Assembly: GCF_003990185.1 (NCBI RefSeq)
Contig: NZ_RZHF01000005.1
Location: 1 to 64,000 of the forward strand
Direction of reading: 5' to 3'
DNA from: Vreelandella nanhaiensis
GTDB taxonomy: Bacteria; Pseudomonadota; Gammaproteobacteria; Pseudomonadales; Halomonadaceae
Length of the DNA: 64,000 nt
Below are positions 61,413 to 64,000 of this stretch, in pieces. Below the pieces are notes generated by a model that was not told the origin of the DNA, did not search any database, and saw nothing but the letters and a program-made list of their open reading frames with translations. The position numbers were made by a program, and so were the translations under genes. How positions within the stretch are numbered: position 1 is the first letter of the stretch; the number at the start of each line of letters is the position of its first letter.

Positions 61413-62231
61413 CTAAGATTCAGTAGCAGCAGACACCAGACCAAACCGCTCACGCAGCAGTTGGGCCACGGCCGCTTCGCCATGATGACCTATCTGCTTC
61501 GCGGCACTTAAGCGCCCCGCCATCTCTGGATGCGAGTTAATCATGAAGTGCGCTTCGCCGACCAGGCTGAGCATTTCCACATCGTTCAGGTTATCGCCAA
61601 AGGCTAGGCAGTTTTCAGGCGCGATGGCAATTCGCTTGAGAAGTGCCGACAGCGCAGTGCCCTTATTGACGCCCCCGGCCATGATCTCCAGCGAATCACT
61701 GGTTGAGTAAGTAACATGCAATGAATCATCGCTAAATTCCCGAATCAGTGCCTCTATCTTGGCAAGCTCATCAGGGGCACCGCCATAAAGAATCTTGCCG
61801 ATTCCCTGAGTCGGCATCTGCTCAGGCGGTACCACCTGATAGGCAAAGCCCGTGGCGGCGTGCATTTCCAGGTAGCTGGGCGCTTCGGCATCGATGTACC
61901 AAGCGTTATCCATGTAAAGACTTAGCCGCACACTATCGGGACGCAGTAGCTTAATCAGTGCCGCGGCTTGCTGGGGAGCTATGTGGTTGGCGTCCAGCAA
62001 CAGGTCGTCGGGGACATGCGTATAGGCGCCGTTACTGCTGATCAGATGCGCGGGCACATCGAGCTGGTCTCTAAAAACACGCATATCGGCATAGTGCCTA
62101 CCTGAAGCCAGCACCAGGTGATGCCCCAGCTTCACCAGTGTTCTTAATACGTCGATGGTATCTGCGTGTAAGCGATGGTCGCGCCCCAACAGCGTGCCGT
62201 CCAGATCAGAAACAATCAGCCGCGGTGTCAT
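61413..62231 (-). CDS. Cof-type HAD phosphatase
   Basis: A 272-residue HAD-family phosphatase of the Cof (IIB cap) subfamily that dephosphorylates sugar phosphates or cofactors. Motif I is VSDLDGTLLGRDH (Asp near 9 and 11), motif III Lys in GGVNKGTAL, and motif IV GDNLNDVEML. The exact substrate is unknown. Divergent from rnb. Confidence 0.93.
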   Translation of the reverse strand: MTPRLIVSDLDGTLLGRDHRLHADTIDVLRTLVKLGHHLVLASGRHYADMRVFRDQLDVPAHLISSNGAYTHVPDDLLLDANHIAPQQAAALIKLLRPDSVRLSLYMDNAWYIDAEAPSYLEMHAATGFAYQVVPPEQMPTQGIGKILYGGAPDELAKIEALIREFSDDSLHVTYSTSDSLEIMAGGVNKGTALSALLKRIAIAPENCLAFGDNLNDVEMLSLVGEAHFMINSHPEMAGRLSAAKQIGHHGEAAVAQLLRERFGLVSAATES

Positions 62232-62391
62232 AGCATGCTCTCCAGAAGTGAAATAGCAGCTTAACCGATTCCCTCAGGGCGATGTAAGCTCTTGGAAAAG
62301 CACGCCTGCCAAGAACTTCCACGGCGGATAATTGGCGCAGCCTTCGGGAATCCGTATAGTGGCAAGCTACTCTCGCCAACTGATTGACCTC

Positions 62392-64000
62392 ATGCTTCAG
62401 AATAATTCCCTGCTTGCTCAGCTCAAGCAACAGATTCGTGATACCACCCCGCGCGCCGAAGGGGTGATTAAAGCTACCGAGAAAGGTTTTGGCTTTCTCG
62501 AAACCGATAACGGTGAATCCTATTTCGTGCCGCCGCCCGCCATGAAACAGGTGCTGCACGGCGACCGCGTGGAAGCGGTGATTCACGAAAACGGTGACAA
62601 AAAGTCGGTTGAGCCCGAAAAGCTAATCGAAGCAGGCCTTGACCGCTTTGTCGCCCGGGTTCAAAAGCGTGAAGGCCGTCTGGCCGTGGTGCCCGATCAC
62701 CCTTCCATCCGCAATGTGCTTAAGTCGCGGATCAAGAACACTCTGGATGAAGCCAGCATCAGTGACGGCGACTGGGTTGTGGCCCGCCTGGTCCGCCACC
62801 CACTTAAAGAGAACGATCGCGGCTTTTTTGCCCAGATTGATGAGCTGGTGGCCAAGGCTGATAACCCTACTGTGCCGTGGCGCGTGACCCTTGCCCGCCA
62901 CGCGCTGGAGCAGGATTGCCCCGATGCCGGCAGCGACTGGCCACTACGTGATGAAGGCCTGACCCGTGAAGACTTGACCGCTCAGCCATTCTTTACGATA
63001 GACGGCGAAAAAACTCGCGATATGGATGATGCGCTGTATGTAAGCCCGCGCGCTGAAGGCGGCTGGCAGTTGAGCGTCGCTATCGCCGACCCCACGGCCT
63101 ACGTGGAAGAGGGTCACGCCGCTGATCTGGAAGCCCGCACCCGCGCCTTTACGGTCTATCTGCCGGGGCAGAACGTGACCATGCTGCCCGAGCAGCTGGC
63201 CGACGACTTGTGCTCGCTGTTAGAAGATCAGGAGCGCCCGGCGCTGGCCTGCACACTGGACGTTAATGCCGACGGCAGCCTGGGTGACTACCGCTTTTTC
63301 GCGGCTAACGTTAAGTCCCATGCCAAACTCGTTTATGACAACGTCTCTGATTGGATCGAAGGCCAGGGCGACTGGGCACCTGCCGACAACATTGCCGAAC
63401 AGCTGACAGCCCTGCGCGAGCTGACTGAAGCGCGTACCGCATGGCGTAATGAGCATGCCCTGGTCTTCAAGGACCGCCCCGACTACGTGTTTGAGCTTGA
63501 TGAAGCGGGTAACGTACTGGCGATCAACACCGAAGAGCGACGCATTGCCAACCGCATGATCGAAGAGTCAATGATTGCGGCCAATGCCTGCTGCGCGGAC
63601 TTCCTGGCAAGCCATATCGGTCACGGTATCTTTAACGTGCACCGTGCGTTTGAACCGGAAAAGGCCGAAGCCGCTCAGGAGTTTCTGGCAAGCCAGGATA
63701 TCGCCGTTGAGCGTGAAGCACTAACCGATCTTGCCCACTACAAGGAGCTCAAGCGTGCTCTAGAGAGCCGCGATGACGCCTGGCTGGATGCCCGCCTGCG
63801 TCGCTTCCAGGGCTTTACCAGCATGTCTGCCCAGCCTGGCCCGCACTTTGGTCTTGGCTTGGCCGCCTACGCTACCTGGACGTCGCCGATTCGTAAGTAT
63901 GGCGATATGGTCAACCACCGTTTGATCAAACGCGTACTGAAAAGTGAACAGGCCCCGGCTGAAGCAAGCCAGGCATTAACCGAGCAGCTCACGGAGCGCC
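62392..64000 (+). CDS. rnb: Exoribonuclease II (partial, runs off the window end)
   Basis: The first 536 residues of RNase II, a processive 3'-5' exoribonuclease. It starts MLQNNSLLAQLKQQIRDTTP as E. coli Rnb does, has two N-terminal cold-shock RNA-binding domains, and the RNB catalytic centre with DGEKTRDMDDALYV. The later GPHFGLGLAAYATWTSPIRK marks the RNB core. The C-terminal S1 domain is outside the window. The start site has no clear ribosome-binding site; an in-frame GTG at 62359 is a weaker alternative. Confidence 0.95.
   Translation, partial: MLQNNSLLAQLKQQIRDTTPRAEGVIKATEKGFGFLETDNGESYFVPPPAMKQVLHGDRVEAVIHENGDKKSVEPEKLIEAGLDRFVARVQKREGRLAVVPDHPSIRNVLKSRIKNTLDEASISDGDWVVARLVRHPLKENDRGFFAQIDELVAKADNPTVPWRVTLARHALEQDCPDAGSDWPLRDEGLTREDLTAQPFFTIDGEKTRDMDDALYVSPRAEGGWQLSVAIADPTAYVEEGHAADLEARTRAFTVYLPGQNVTMLPEQLADDLCSLLEDQERPALACTLDVNADGSLGDYRFFAANVKSHAKLVYDNVSDWIEGQGDWAPADNIAEQLTALRELTEARTAWRNEHALVFKDRPDYVFELDEAGNVLAINTEERRIANRMIEESMIAANACCADFLASHIGHGIFNVHRAFEPEKAEAAQEFLASQDIAVEREALTDLAHYKELKRALESRDDAWLDARLRRFQGFTSMSAQPGPHFGLGLAAYATWTSPIRKYGDMVNHRLIKRVLKSEQAPAEASQALTEQLTER

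Overview
The window looks like chromosomal DNA of a halophilic gammaproteobacterium of the Halomonas group (Halomonadaceae). This is inferred from the protein families: a 1.6-kb-codon NAD-dependent glutamate dehydrogenase, monomeric NADP isocitrate dehydrogenase, a Pseudomonas-type long isocitrate lyase, two-domain QueF, and E. coli-like neighbourhoods such as rluE-nudJ-mnmA-hflD-purB and aat-infA-clpA-clpS. No species is claimed. About 54 protein genes, three intact tRNAs, one decayed tRNA and one partial IS are visible.

Layout. 1-3810 is an accessory, partly AT-rich block: a truncated IS3-family element, a decayed membrane-protein fragment, a CPA1 cation/proton antiporter, a ZIP-like membrane protein and a truncated ORF start. 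It abuts the 3' end of tRNA-Ser(GGA) at 3900-3987, so it may be (part of) an island inserted at that tRNA. 4098-7841 is a five-gene leftward cluster (ABC exporter YadG/YadH, QueF, nitroreductase, hotdog thioesterase). 8110-9741 is a Cache-type chemoreceptor behind an unusual leader. 10007-10181 is a tRNA-Glu/tRNA-Gly operon with a decayed second tRNA-Gly. 10498-12240 is a Tat-exported gamma-glutamyltransferase-like enzyme with a very good sigma-54 promoter and a candidate NtrC site.

12363-30000 is mostly housekeeping: msrB, ylqF-type GTPase, alaA, htpX, pdxB, a lone WGR-domain protein, glutaredoxin-like protein, rlmKL, rmf, pyrD, NAD-GDH, trmA, murI and a hemerythrin-like protein that has lost ligands. 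30291-35950 holds rarA convergent with lolA and ftsK. 36069-40901 is an N-degron locus (aat, bpt, infA, clpA, clpS): both aminoacyl-protein transferases together with the adaptor and unfoldase that consume their products. 41114-49211 carries icd and the translation/nucleotide cluster rluE, nudJ, mnmA, hflD, purB, roxA. 49554-52901 has aceA, a SlyB-like lipoprotein and slyD. 53019-57433 has an MFS transporter, an NlpC/P60 lipoprotein and a large protein built from three DUF1266-like modules. 57596-64000 has a GlsB/YeaQ protein, YeaD, the ycjX-ycjF pair, a Cof-type phosphatase and the 5' part of rnb (RNase II).

The most interesting items are the triple-DUF1266 protein, the sigma-54/NtrC architecture in front of the GGT-like gene, the interleaved (pseudoknot-capable) repeats in the chemoreceptor leader, the 4-codon leader ORF fused to the ribosome-binding site of rmf, and the tRNA-Ser-adjacent accessory block. 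No CRISPR array, prophage or clear defence system was seen.
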